This document shows positions 21,102 through 31,700 of a stretch of 64,000 nucleotides of DNA, piece after piece. The stretch spans positions 1,178,001 through 1,242,000 of the forward strand of contig JAHBBC010000001.1 of the NCBI GenBank assembly GCA_019915015.1, written 5' to 3'. The notes beneath the pieces were generated by a model. That model was given only the letters and a program-made list of their open reading frames with translations, was not told where the DNA came from and made no database searches. The position numbers and the translations under genes were made by a program. The DNA comes from Auriscalpium vulgare (taxonomy: Eukaryota > Basidiomycota > Agaricomycetes > Russulales > Auriscalpiaceae). How positions within the stretch are numbered: position 1 is the stretch's first letter; every line of letters begins with the position of its first letter.

Positions 21102-21109
21102 CATAAAAG
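21102..21109 (+). promoter_or_regulatory. Possible TATA box of gene B (element 2)
   Basis: CATAAAAG about 40 bp upstream of the B start codon. A weaker TACATAAC sits at a similar place upstream of gene B in element 1 (about 10164-10173, minus strand). It would support an internal antisense promoter. Confidence 0.35.
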
Positions 21110-21147
21110 CTGACTGGGTCATCTGTCGCCGACGCTCCCCACGTACC

Positions 21148-22311
21148 ATGCCGTCGCCTTTTGTCCTGTCTGTCCGCGCCCTCGACTTGCTCACGCTTCT
21201 CCTCGCCCCGCCGTCGCTGATGCTAGAGGCTACTCCCGTGGTCGCCCTTGTCGAGGAGAGGGAAGCCTGGGGTCGCCGCGTGGCTGGTGCCATTGTATGT
21301 GAACTGCGCGGCCGCTCTTTACTGCCCAATACTGATTCTCCACAGGAGGGTGTCCGTGTTTCTGAGCGCCCATTGTTCCTGCGTGTGGCGGCCATGGTTA
21401 CTGTCCCCGTGTTCGAGGCCCTCTTCGTTGTCGCCCCCCACGTTCGCGACACGTTCGCCGTATGGGGTGGGTCCCTCGTTATGGCCTCGGCGCCCCCGGC
21501 GAACAGCCTCGCGCAAGATCCGCTCGGGCAGCCGCCCCTCGCCGCCCTTTCCTTCCGCGGAGTTTTGAGCCACGGGCGTGACGTTGTCCGCCTCGGCGAA
21601 GCTGTCTTGTTCAAGATGCTCGAGGGCGGCCAGCTCTCGCACGCAGCGTACCAGGGCGAACTCGGGGCGTTGTACCGCACCCGCGTACCCCTTCGCCAGA
21701 ACCCTGGCTGTCTGGCAGTGCATGAGGGGATCGTCGACGCCATGTATGCGTGTTCCACCGCCCTTCGCGCCGAGCATGGCGGCTCCCAGATCATCCTGTC
21801 CGCGGCCTATCATGCCACCACCGCCGCCGCGGGCGGCACCGCCGTGGACCTCGCCGAAACCTTCCAACGCATCGCCGGCCCCATTTCAGCGTCCTTCCTG
21901 ACGTACGCCGAAGATTCCATTGTACACCTTCGCCTCGCTTTCGATTACGTCCAGCTCGTCCGCGGCTCCCGTACTTCCGACCTGGCATATGGCGTTGAGT
22001 TTGCCCGCGCGGCCGACCAGCTGGAAGCCACCGCGCGGGAACATATTCACGACCTTACGCTCTGGGCTGTCATGCTTGATCGTTTTCGCCTCGTCACGTC
22101 GTTGGCGCGTTCCCTTCGCGTGGCCGGGCTGCCGCCTTCGGTGACGGGCCACCCCGGCGAGGAGGACATCATTCTAGTCGGCGATACCGGTCGCGGGGGT
22201 CGCCCCGTGCACAACCCTATGGAGGAAGGCGCGTACGTCCCTCCTGCGCGCCGCGCGGGACGGTTCCGCCCTCGTTCGGCGAACGCCGGCGTGAACGCCT
22301 CCGCAACGTAA
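21148..22311 (+). CDS. Gene B of element 2: spliced accessory protein, antisense to gag-pol
   Basis: Exons 21148-21294 (49 codons) and 21346-22311, about 370 aa. The 51-nt intron 21295-21345 runs GTATGT...ACTGAT...CCACAG. It is collinear with gene B of element 1 (REAWGRRV | ... PVFEALFVVAP...FAVWGG; QLSHAAYQGELG against TSVPQYRRSLGE; C-terminal Arg/Gly-rich tail). It is a distant paralogue of gene A: exon 1 has the same length, and the intron lies exactly eight residues after a conserved Trp. Predicted helical, soluble, function unknown. Confidence 0.82.
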   Translation: MPSPFVLSVRALDLLTLLLAPPSLMLEATPVVALVEEREAWGRRVAGAIVCELRGRSLLPNTDSPQEGVRVSERPLFLRVAAMVTVPVFEALFVVAPHVRDTFAVWGGSLVMASAPPANSLAQDPLGQPPLAALSFRGVLSHGRDVVRLGEAVLFKMLEGGQLSHAAYQGELGALYRTRVPLRQNPGCLAVHEGIVDAMYACSTALRAEHGGSQIILSAAYHATTAAAGGTAVDLAETFQRIAGPISASFLTYAEDSIVHLRLAFDYVQLVRGSRTSDLAYGVEFARAADQLEATAREHIHDLTLWAVMLDRFRLVTSLARSLRVAGLPPSVTGHPGEEDIILVGDTGRGGRPVHNPMEEGAYVPPARRAGRFRPRSANAGVNASAT

Positions 22312-22741
22312 ATGCGTCTGCGTAGCTGGGCGAAGACAGTAGAGGTTCTTGGTCGCCCAGCTATCCTGTGCGTTAGTAGTCGGAATGCAATAAAAGGTTG
22401 CTTGCGCGTTGATGGTATAGTGATCCCAGTGCATTGCCCCTTGTCGGCTACCATCGACCTCTTCCGCGCGATCCGCCCCCCACTGAGTGATGGGCGCTTC
22501 CGACTTGTAGGTTTTCTGGTGGCCGCGAGGCAGTGCTCCGAAGTAGCTGCGCGCGTACGTCATAGTGACTACACGCCTGCTGCCGAGCTAGGGCGCCTAT
22601 ACACGGAAGCAAAACTCGCGCGCTACGCACGGCCCAGCTCATCTGTACGGCATCAGCGTCTCTTTTGTGCCACAAGTTCGCCGCGCTTCGCTTCTTGTTC
22701 TTGGCCTTCACTTCCCCTCCCTTTCCTCGCGCACGCTTTCC
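22312..22741 (+). other. Spacer between genes B and C (element 2)
   Basis: This 430-bp gap contains the 3' end of B and the 5' flank of C. Pyrimidine-rich sequence precedes the C start (22690-22735). No motif was firmly recognised. Confidence 0.4.
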
Positions 22742-24813
22742 ATGGCCGACCCGTCCGCCCTGGCTGATTTCGCCCGCGACATCGTCGTCGCCGACCTGGC
22801 CTCCGTGGAGGCCGACCTCCCGGCGTCCGGTACAGTCGCTGAGCGGCAGGCTTGGTGCGTTCGCGCAGCCGTCGTTTCCGTGCGTGCCCCACTCTCCCCT
22901 TTTTCGTGTCCGCCTTGCTAACCTTCCCTTCAGGAGCGCCTGTGGGCATTACTGGGTCGCGCCGTCGCGCTGCCTCCCGGTGTGGCGGACCGCCTCCGCC
23001 TCTTGGACAGCGCGGTCGGCCGCCTCCGCCCCGCCGATCCCGCGCCCGCTCCGACGTTTGCGCCTCTCGCGCCGTTCCCGGCCCCTTCCCCTCCTGCTGC
23101 CAGCCCGGCACGTCCTACCCCCGCGTCCCGTAAGAAGAAGGTGCGTTCTCGTCATCTCACCCTTCTCACGTCCGCTAATCGCTCCGCCCCCAGCCCGTCA
23201 AGAAGCCGGCTCGCGTCGAGGTCGTGATCCCGGCACGCCCAGCGGTCCCCCCGCCCGTCGTCGCTGCGGCTCCTGCGGTCCCGCCTCCCGAGCCCGAGCC
23301 CGCACCGCTCTCTCCACGCGACGAGCGAGCCCAACGGAACGCAGCCCGCAGGGCTCGCACCGCCGTTGTGCCCGCTCCGGTCATTCCTCCCCCCGCCGTT
23401 ACCGCGCCCGTACCCGCGACTCCCCCTACACGCAAGCGAACGCGGAGTCAAGCCCGCAAGAAGACCCGCGCCCCGATCGACGCCGACGCCCTGTCCAGCG
23501 AGGTCGACGACGAGGGCGATCCCCTCTACCAAACTTCCCGCGTCCGTCCCACGTTCGTCGAGCGGTACGCCGGTGAACGTGTCCCGGTGCGTTCTTGCCT
23601 CCCGTCTCGTCCTCCTAGAGTCTGACCGCCCCTCCATCCTCTGTAGACCAGTCAGCGGTGCACGTACTGCCGTTATCACTTCGACGAGCCCGCGGACTGC
23701 TATTTCAAGCCCCACAGTCTCGCCAAGTGCGTCAAGTGCCGGGTGCACAAGAAGCACTGTGGTGGCGCTGTTCTGGAGGGCGGGTACGTACAGCGGCCCA
23801 AGCGCCGTACCCGCGCCGACTCGCCTTCGCCTGGACCTCGCCCACGCAAACGCGCGCGCGCCAACCCTCCGTCCTCGTTGCAAGTGGCGCACCCGCCGGG
23901 TTCGCCGTCGCTCCCCAACCACCGCGGGCTCTCCCCTGGCTCTCGCGTCGCGATGATGCCCTTCCCAGAGGCGCTAGCTTTCGCCGACCTTCCCAGTAGG
24001 TCACTTCTCCTCCTTTCTCCCTACCTGCCTTGACCCATTCCCGCAGGCGCATATGGCCCCGCCGCGCCGCTCCTCCGCGATATGGCGGCCGAAATCGAGA
24101 CGGCTCAGGCTGAGTGGACGTCCCTTCTGGCGCCCATCTCGGACTTCGGCGAGACCCTTGGCGACCTCAATGCGCTCTATATCGAGCTGTCCGCTAACGC
24201 GCACGCCCTCCGTGTCCTGGCGCGCCGCCACGACCGCCTCCACCTCCGCGCGCGCCAGATCGCCGATATCCTCGATCGGTCCCCCACTCCCGCGTCTGAG
24301 CCGTCGCCCGTCATCCCCACTGCTCTCCGGGTAGCGCCTGGCGGCCGCATCCGCTCGACTCCTCCCCCGGTCGCTGGTCCCTCCGGCCCCCAGTCGCGGG
24401 CGCGTCTTGAAGACGAGCTGGAAGACCTCGCTCGCTCCCCTTCGCCTCCGCTCCTTGCCAGCCCGCGTGCGCTCATTCGCACGGCTTCGCCTCCCGTCGC
24501 TGGCCCTTCCCGCCTGCGTTCGCCCACTCCTGTCGCCGAATCCTACGACACCTGGGGAGGGTTCCAGGATTCCTGCGACGAGATCGCAATGGGGCCGTCC
24601 TTCTCCGACCCTCTCGCCCCGTCGCCCCTCCCCGAGTCCGTTGCCAGTCCCGCGCCCGACGCCGCTGTGGCCGATGATCACCCCGGCCTTTTCCTGCCCG
24701 GCGCGACCGCTACCCCCGTCTCGGATGTCGGCGACATCGGCATCCTTCTGCCTGTTGCCGAGGATTCGGAGGGGGTGGAAGGGGAGGTCGCTGGCGTCAT
24801 TGCCTTGGAGTAG
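22742..24813 (+). CDS. Gene C of element 2: five-exon zinc-cluster-like protein, antisense to gag-pol
   Basis: Exons 22742-22879, 22934-23140, 23194-23586, 23647-23995, 24047-24813, about 617 aa. Introns: GTGCGT...TTCAG, GTGCGT...CCCAG, GTGCGT...TGTAG, GTAGGT...CGCAG; phases 0,0,0,1. Introns 1, 3 and 4 contain stops and intron 2 shifts the frame, so all four must be removed. Residues 251-284 carry C-X2-C-X9-C-X9-C-X2-C-X6-C (CTYC...CYFKPH...CVKC...C), followed by GGAVL; gene C of element 1 matches (CEFKPH, SGAVL). Long Pro/Ala linkers and Lys/Arg patches (KRTRSQARKK, RPRKRARA) look like nuclear localisation and DNA-contact regions; the C-terminus is acidic. A DNA-binding regulator is the best guess. 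Whether it is true Zn2Cys6 is uncertain because the middle spacing is wider. Confidence 0.83.
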
Positions 24814-25004
24814 TGGTGTTGCTTCGTTTCCATTGTTTCCGGTTCCTCGTTCTTCTGTCTCTTTTCCTGTACCGTTCCCCTCTTGTTTCCTGCTGCCTTC
24901 TCCGTGTCCTTGTAGCCTTCTCTTTTTCCCCAAAATGTAAATAGCCTGTGTCTTCCGCTGTTCAATTGAGATCCCTCCTGTTCTTGACGCGTGAGCTCTG
25001 CCAA

Positions 25005-25015
25005 CCTCCCCCCAA
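25005..25015 (-). other. Internal PPT-like purine tract after pol (element 2)
   Basis: On the minus strand CAAGTTGGGGGGAGG, 27 bp after the pol stop and matching 5987-5996 of element 1 in position. Confidence 0.5.
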
Positions 25016-25041
25016 CTTGAAGACAGAGCTGTCCTCAGCGC

Positions 25042-28000
25042 TTATTGATCGGCATGGTCGTCCACATCGCTCCCTACACTCGCGCGGTCGCTCCCGTCGG
25101 CGCCGTCTTCGCTGAGCGAACGTGACTCGCCTAGCTCGCCCACTACACTGGGAGCCAGGTCGCCAGACGTGAGTGCCACGACCCGGTCGATCGGCACATC
25201 TATGAAGTCGGGCAGCCTGGGCAGGTCCATGTGTGTACGGGCGAAGTAAGGGATGACGCGAAATTCGGCGACCGGGCGGTCAAAGATCGCGCCGTTCAAG
25301 TCGCAGAGGATGTACGGGCCGCCTTTTCGCCGAGCAACGACAATGAAGGGCCCATCGTACCGCGGGAGCATCTTCCGGTCCAGCGATTTCTCATACTGTG
25401 TGTAGCGGAGTAGGACAAGGTCGCCCCGTTGAAAGTTGTAGTCCTTGATGGACGTCTCGTGATCGCGTTCAAACTTCACGGCCGCGATTCGGCGAGCGTC
25501 ATAAACTTTCGAGTGCAACGTCCGCAGTTGTGTACGGCGTTTCTGCAAGGCGACCGCCCGTCTCGCGATGAGATCCGTCGTAGACAAGATTGAGTCTGGC
25601 GGCGGTAGGAGATACGTGGCTTCGACGATATCGAGTGGCAGCAACGGTTGCGTGCCCGTGGCCGCAAAGTACGGCGAACAGCCCATGCGCCGGCGCGTCG
25701 TGACCCTATCAGCCCAAAACACGGAGTGCGCCACATTCGCCCACTTAGTCGCGTCGCCGTCTGCTGCCTTATAGAGCGCCTGGCGAACGTCAAAGTGGGA
25801 GCGTTCGATGAGCCCATTGGAGCGCGAATTATAGCCGGAGATCCTGATGTGTCGCACGCCGTATTGGTCCTCCAAGGCCTTCAGCGCGGCCACGTACGGG
25901 GTTCCGTTGTCTGTGACGATTTCGCGGAGAGCACCCCACCGGCACAGGACATCTTCGAAGATCCATCTGGCGATGGACGTCGCGTTCTCCTGCCGGAGCA
26001 TTCTCCATTCCGGAAAGTGAGACACGGAGCAGCGGCCTTGGACCAGATACTTGAAGCCTTTTGACGCCGGCATGTGCATGGTGTCGGCGTACATTTTGGC
26101 GAAGAGTCCCGCGGGCGTGGCGACTTTCGGCGGAATGAGGACGTGCTTGACTTGGCGCGTCTGGCAGATGCCACACGTCCTCACAAACCAGGCGACGTCC
26201 CGGTCCAGGAACGGCCACCAGACGCGCTCCAGCAATAGCATGCGCGTCGCGTAGACGCCGCGATGCCCGACGTCATTGTGACAGGCCTCCAACGCTGCCA
26301 TCCTCTTGTCCTGGGGCAACACCAACTGATGACGTCCCTGGGGTTCCTTCTTGAAAAGGCTCGTGCCGTCCAAGAAAAATTCCGTGCAGTACCGCAAAAA
26401 GGTGGCGTATTCCTGATCGCTGAGGTTTGCCGGCCGCTGCAGCGTACGATGCCACTCGCGGACTTTATCAATGCGCGAGTCGGCATCCTTGCTGCGAGCG
26501 TCTCGCTCGACCTTATCATAAGAAACCGATACTACTTGGTTCAGCGAAAAGAAAGTGGCCACGGAGGTTCGAGTAACCCCACTCTGCTCCGTCGGCGAGC
26601 TTCGGCGAACTCCGGGCACGTAGACGTTGATGAGATGCATAAACCCGTACAGCGCGTCCACCCAGTCTTCAAAATGGTCGTCGTTGGGCTCGTCGGCGTC
26701 GCCTGGTTGGCGACGGCGACGTGATAACCCGTCTGGGCCGTGGAACAGGCCCGGGACGTGTACCAAGATAAAGTGAAACATTAAAATCGCTATGATCCAC
26801 CTATTGATGCTCGCCGACGGCTCAATGTCAGGGTTGTCCAGCATGCCTTTTATGTATCTTGCATCGACTTCGACCACGAGGTTCCGTACCCCAATCAGGT
26901 AAAGCTTTAGGGCGCGTAGCGCCCTGAAGAGGCCGTATAGCTCCAATTTCGGCTGTGAGAACCGTGCTTCCCGGTCGTTAAGGGCTATGGAACCAAATCG
27001 TGCGTAATGTCGCTTCTTGCGGCTCTTTGGCTCGTCGTGATCCGCCTGGCAGAGCAAGAACCCCACCGCGATCGGCGAAGTATCCACGGCAAGAATGACC
27101 GCGTCGCCCGAATGGTAGTCGATAGGCTGTAGCGCCGGGGACTCTAGCACCGCAGCCTTTAGGTCTTCCATGGCTGCCAACTGCTCCGCCCCAAATTCGA
27201 AAGGGACATCCTTTCGCGTGAGGTGCGTCAACGCGTGTGCGCGATGGGCAAAATGTTGGATGAATACTCGTAGGACCCCAACCGTCCCCAGGAATGCGCG
27301 CACGTCTGAAAGGTCTCGACACGGCCCCCAGTTCACGATTTTGGACACACGGGCCTCGTCGGGTACGCGGCCTTCCGCCGTGCAGCGGTGGCCGACCACC
27401 ATGATCTCCGGCGCACAGAGCACCGTTTTCCAGCCCGAGAACGTTCCACCCGAGTACTTCATCCGTTGTACCACCCGGTTGAGGTTCTGAAAGTGTTCCC
27501 ACACGAATCGGCGAATACCCTCATTGTCGGCGATAGTCTCGTAGTTTCCTTCCTCGTCTTGGTACCTACTCGCCGGACCTTTGACCGGTACGTCGTCGAT
27601 GAATGGTACCGTGATGTGTGGTATTTCCGCCTGCAGGATGTGGGTGACGTCGTCGTGAAATATCGGCACGGAATTCGTCCATCCCATAGGCAAGGTGACC
27701 AGTCGTAGGGCGCCGTACGGGGTCTGGAACGTAGTCAGGTCCCGTGACGCGACGTCCAGGGTCCGTTCGTCGTAGCCCACATACAGGTCCAACATCCCTC
27801 CGCACGCTCTCCCAGCAAACTGTTCGGCGAGCTGGTCCGTGAACGGCGGAACTCCCGAGTGCGCAATTGTCACCGCGTTGAGGGGCTCGAGGCTGTGTAC
27901 TAAACGCAAACTCGTGCCGTCTTTCTTGACCACACAGAACCATTTGGAACGGTACGAGGAGTTGGATGGTTCGTAAACGTTCGCCGCTAGCTTTCGGCGA

Positions 28001-28725
28001 ATCTGTTCGCAGACCTGATCGTAGATGCCAGGCGGGATTGGGATGTTGCGCTGCACCCACGGCGTATGGGGAACTACGGGAATGGTAACCGGCGGAAAGA
28101 AGTCCTCACGGAAGTGCCCTCGCTCTGTATCGTCCCATGCAAACGCCTCGTTGTGCACTCCCATGAAGTGGTGCATCAGCTTGCGCTCCTCCGGCCACAG
28201 GAAGTCCGGTCCGTGGACCACGTCGAACTGGGCTCTCCTCTCAGCCGTATACCGGCCTTCAGCTTTAAAGTCCGGGGGCTGGGTCGGCAGTACCGGTATG
28301 TCCGCCAGCGGGTCGCCAGCGATATCGCGCACTATCCGGAACTGCTGGGGCAGGTCGGCAAGAACGGGTTTCACTTTGAGATGTACTGGCTTGTACTTCT
28401 TTTTAGTTGCCGCAAAGACGGCCTTCGCTTTCTCGTTCTGTACCAAGGGTTCGGCGCCGAGGGTCTTGTCCGAACTCGCGTGCGAAGGCAGCTCAGCCGC
28501 TGCGAAATAGAATAAAGGATCCGCGGGTATATGGACGACATCGACCGGCGACGTCTTAAACAATCGTGGGGTATCCCCCGGCAAATCACAGAAAGATAAA
28601 TAGGTTGCACGTAACTCGTTTGCTCCCGTCGAGGAGTCGAAGGGGACCAGGTTTTCAATCTTAAGCTCTTCAGTGTCGCCGGGCCGGAACGAGACCACTA
28701 GCGCCACCTCCGCCTGATCCACCAA
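25042..28725 (-). CDS. pol: Pol polyprotein (RT-RNaseH-integrase) of element 2, intact
   Basis: 1227 codons from the TTG at 28725, but the frame is open upstream to the frameshift site, so pol is probably a -1 Gag-Pol fusion. Landmarks (residues of this frame): RT with D313 (MLDLYVGYD) and FIDDV at 375-379; RNase H with AVDTS at 546-550 and later D in VEVDARYIKG; integrase zinc finger H816, H821, C851, C854; catalytic core D881 (YADTMH), D939 (VTDNG), E974 (GLIERSHF); a C-terminal RGDLVLLR and GPFIVVARRKGGPY module. No chromodomain is seen. About 80% identical to pol of element 1 by eye and complete. Confidence 0.95.
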   Translation of the reverse strand: MVDQAEVALVVSFRPGDTEELKIENLVPFDSSTGANELRATYLSFCDLPGDTPRLFKTSPVDVVHIPADPLFYFAAAELPSHASSDKTLGAEPLVQNEKAKAVFAATKKKYKPVHLKVKPVLADLPQQFRIVRDIAGDPLADIPVLPTQPPDFKAEGRYTAERRAQFDVVHGPDFLWPEERKLMHHFMGVHNEAFAWDDTERGHFREDFFPPVTIPVVPHTPWVQRNIPIPPGIYDQVCEQIRRKLAANVYEPSNSSYRSKWFCVVKKDGTSLRLVHSLEPLNAVTIAHSGVPPFTDQLAEQFAGRACGGMLDLYVGYDERTLDVASRDLTTFQTPYGALRLVTLPMGWTNSVPIFHDDVTHILQAEIPHITVPFIDDVPVKGPASRYQDEEGNYETIADNEGIRRFVWEHFQNLNRVVQRMKYSGGTFSGWKTVLCAPEIMVVGHRCTAEGRVPDEARVSKIVNWGPCRDLSDVRAFLGTVGVLRVFIQHFAHRAHALTHLTRKDVPFEFGAEQLAAMEDLKAAVLESPALQPIDYHSGDAVILAVDTSPIAVGFLLCQADHDEPKSRKKRHYARFGSIALNDREARFSQPKLELYGLFRALRALKLYLIGVRNLVVEVDARYIKGMLDNPDIEPSASINRWIIAILMFHFILVHVPGLFHGPDGLSRRRRQPGDADEPNDDHFEDWVDALYGFMHLINVYVPGVRRSSPTEQSGVTRTSVATFFSLNQVVSVSYDKVERDARSKDADSRIDKVREWHRTLQRPANLSDQEYATFLRYCTEFFLDGTSLFKKEPQGRHQLVLPQDKRMAALEACHNDVGHRGVYATRMLLLERVWWPFLDRDVAWFVRTCGICQTRQVKHVLIPPKVATPAGLFAKMYADTMHMPASKGFKYLVQGRCSVSHFPEWRMLRQENATSIARWIFEDVLCRWGALREIVTDNGTPYVAALKALEDQYGVRHIRISGYNSRSNGLIERSHFDVRQALYKAADGDATKWANVAHSVFWADRVTTRRRMGCSPYFAATGTQPLLPLDIVEATYLLPPPDSILSTTDLIARRAVALQKRRTQLRTLHSKVYDARRIAAVKFERDHETSIKDYNFQRGDLVLLRYTQYEKSLDRKMLPRYDGPFIVVARRKGGPYILCDLNGAIFDRPVAEFRVIPYFARTHMDLPRLPDFIDVPIDRVVALTSGDLAPSVVGELGESRSLSEDGADGSDRASVGSDVDDHADQ

Positions 28726-28733
28726 CGACCCCT

Positions 28734-31700
28734 CTAGTTCCGAAAACCCGCAGCCTTTGTTTCTTGTTCCACAATCCGCCGCGATCCCCGTTCGATAGTG
28801 GGGACGGTCGCTGTCTCCTGAGTATTGGGGTCTGTAATCGTGATGGTCTGACGCTCATCCGGAAAGTTGCGGACCACGCTGCCCGTCAATACGTCAAACG
28901 GCCTCCCCAAGAGGATGTCATATGCCGGTGAGCGAATGACGTGTATCTGAACGTAGAGCGTGATTTCGCCGAGCTTCAGCGCTACGTTGCGCGCCAAACC
29001 CAGCGACTTGTCGACGGACCCGTTTGCCGACAGCATATCTAGCGTGATGGTGGGGTCGTAAGCGAGCCCTAAAAAGTGGCATGTGTCTTCGGACATGGAG
29101 ATGACCTGCGATCCTGGATCCAGGATCGCCTCTATGTGCGCTTGGTTGTCTACCAAAGGTAGTACTGCCCGTAGCGCCGACGATTCTTTTGCCACGATCA
29201 ATGGTTCCGACGGCCGCTCGGTCGCGTTGAGGAACTGCGATAAAACCGGGTCCGGCAAGATGAGGGCGCCGGCGGGCGGCGCCGCCGTCTGGAAGCCCAT
29301 CGCCTGCATGAACGATGCCGGCATATGCGAAGATATTCCCCGGACACGGTCCCTCTCGGATTCGCGCTCACTGCTGCCGTCGTCTAAACCGCACAGGTCG
29401 CCGAAGGCTTCGGCGAATTCATCCTGTCCTGCCTGTAGCTCCGTTTGCATCACCGCCACCGGCTCTTGTGCCGCTCGGGTCGGTGCGGTAGGGATACGCC
29501 GAGGGGTGACAGCGTGTCTTATCTGCGCCCGTACTTCTGGGGCCAACGACAGTAACTCCCGTTGCGTCAGCGTAACTGATGCTCCCATTGCCCGCTCGTA
29601 CACCGTGGATGCTATGCCCTCCTCGTGTACCGGCGTGTCCTTGACGTAGGCCGCGGTTGCCTTCTTATTCCTTTCTGCGCGCTGTTCCTCCTCCGTGGCC
29701 ACGTACGTGGCATCCGGTACTAGCGCGAACGGGTGTATAGGCTCCGTGTCTAACTCCGGTTCTTCTTCGTGCCCCGCGACCGCCTCGCTGGATGGCTTGG
29801 CGTTCTCCGGTTCGGCGAATGCGACTTTCTTTGGCTTCGCTGTATACTTGGATGGCGAAATGACCACTTCTGGGACCATGCGCCTCGTCTTAACCCGCTC
29901 TCCGGGTAGGGGACCTATGGGTTTGGCTAGCTCCCCGTTCGCCAAGGCTCGCTCCCTTCTAGCTTTCTCCTCTGCCCTCTTGTCTCGCAGATTCATCAAG
30001 ACTTGCACCTCCTGATGTAGTTGTGCGACGCGTTCCTCATCCGTGAGCTGGGGTATCATCTGGATCATCCCTGCCACCGGTTGGTCGCGTGCAGGCCTCA
30101 GCGGGTAGTCGGTAACCGCGATCGGCCCCGACGTGGCTAACATCATGTTCTCGGTCACCGCGTTCCCGAGTCTCGCTGCGACTTCGGGCCTCAACGCCGC
30201 CGGGTTCGCTCGATAGTAATCATCGACAATCTGCTGTAGAGTTCCTTTGCCCCAGGGTATCTCCAGACCGCTGGCGAGCGTCACTTGGCCACGGTTGTTT
30301 CGGCGAACCTTCCCGTCGGCGATGCTCTCCTGGAGCACCATGCACTCGCGCATGAAGTGGTCCGGCCCCCCACAGAACGTGCACCGCGCACCGCCTTGTC
30401 CTGGCCCTGGCCGCGGCCGATCGTACCCCATGTTGGCCGCCTGCATCGGGCCCGCGGGTCCGCGCGTGAAGTTCGGCGCACCGTTGCCGTTGCCAGCTAG
30501 TGCCTCAGCTCTCCCGGCCTGGTACGCTCTCGCTATCTGTTCGGTCGCCTTCTCCAATAGCGCCCCAAACTGCTCGACCTTTACTACCGGTTCGGCGGCC
30601 TTCGCTGGCGGCAGCTGGCTCTCCACCGCCGCGGTTACGGACGGCATATCCGTGTGTGAGCGCGGCGTCGTCGTGGTCCCGTGCAGCAGGTACTCGGCGG
30701 CCTCAAAGACCTTCGCCATTGGATAAGGGTCATCGCGATCATGGTCCGGCTCCTTGTACTGCAACCGCTGTTCCACCCTGTCCTGCAGCGACCTGGGAAG
30801 CCCTCGGAGGAATGCGAAGTCTTGATCCCTCTCCGATACGCGGCCCCTCTTCTTCAAGAATTCGGAGATTGCGTAGAACTCCCGGTAGTAGTGGCTCAGG
30901 TCACCAAGAGAAGTAAGCCCCCCGTTTGCGTACTGGGCCACCAGCCTATCGAGGTCCCCTAGGACGTACTTCCGTTCACCGTCCGCGCCCGGGTAGAGGG
31001 CTATGATCGCCTTCTCGAAATCGGCGAACTTCTTGCCCTTCTCAAACTCCGGACGTATCACCCACTGATCCGCTGTGAGGACGTCGAGGTAACGGACCGC
31101 ATGCGCCTTCATCTCTTCATCGTTCGTAATCCCAGCTTGCGTCAACAGGTGCTTGAGTTCGGCGAAGTAACGGGGTAGCTCGCGGGGACGGCTCCCATCG
31201 AACGTGGGGGCGCGCCTATCACCGCGCGTAGGCATCGGGGTTGTCATCCTGGTGGGTAACGGCTGGTTTACGGGGGAACTGGGTGCGTCTGAAAGTGGGG
31301 AAGAGGCAGCCGAGCCGCTTCGCTGCCGCTCGCCTGATAAACCTCCCTGCGACCCGCGGTTCGGCGAAACTGGTCTATTTCGCCGTGACCCTGGATTTGA
31401 TGGTTGCCGTTCCCCGCGCCCATCAATGATGTCGGCGACTTCGGGCTCCGAATCGTCCGCCTCCGCGACTCGTCGTGAGCGCGGTGTCTCGACTGGGCCA
31501 ATCCTGAGCCTGGCCGGGCTCTCGCCCATGCGCAACAGTTCCCTATGCAGCATTAGCGACTCTACCCACCCGTCTTGCTCCGCTGGGCGACCATCTGGCC
31601 CGTCGTGTCTTGGCAAGGGAGGGCCCTGACGCGACACTTCGACCTCGTCGACCCCTCCACTGCTTCCCCTGCCTGCGTTGGTCGGGTCGAGTGCAGCGTC

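Larger units (their letters stand above)
20616..21147 (+). other. Spacer between genes A and B (element 2)
   Basis: It contains the PPT-like tract (21021-21032), one TTCGGCGAA dyad (20743) and a TATA-like CATAAAAG (21102). No coding potential beyond the flanking genes was seen. Confidence 0.5.
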
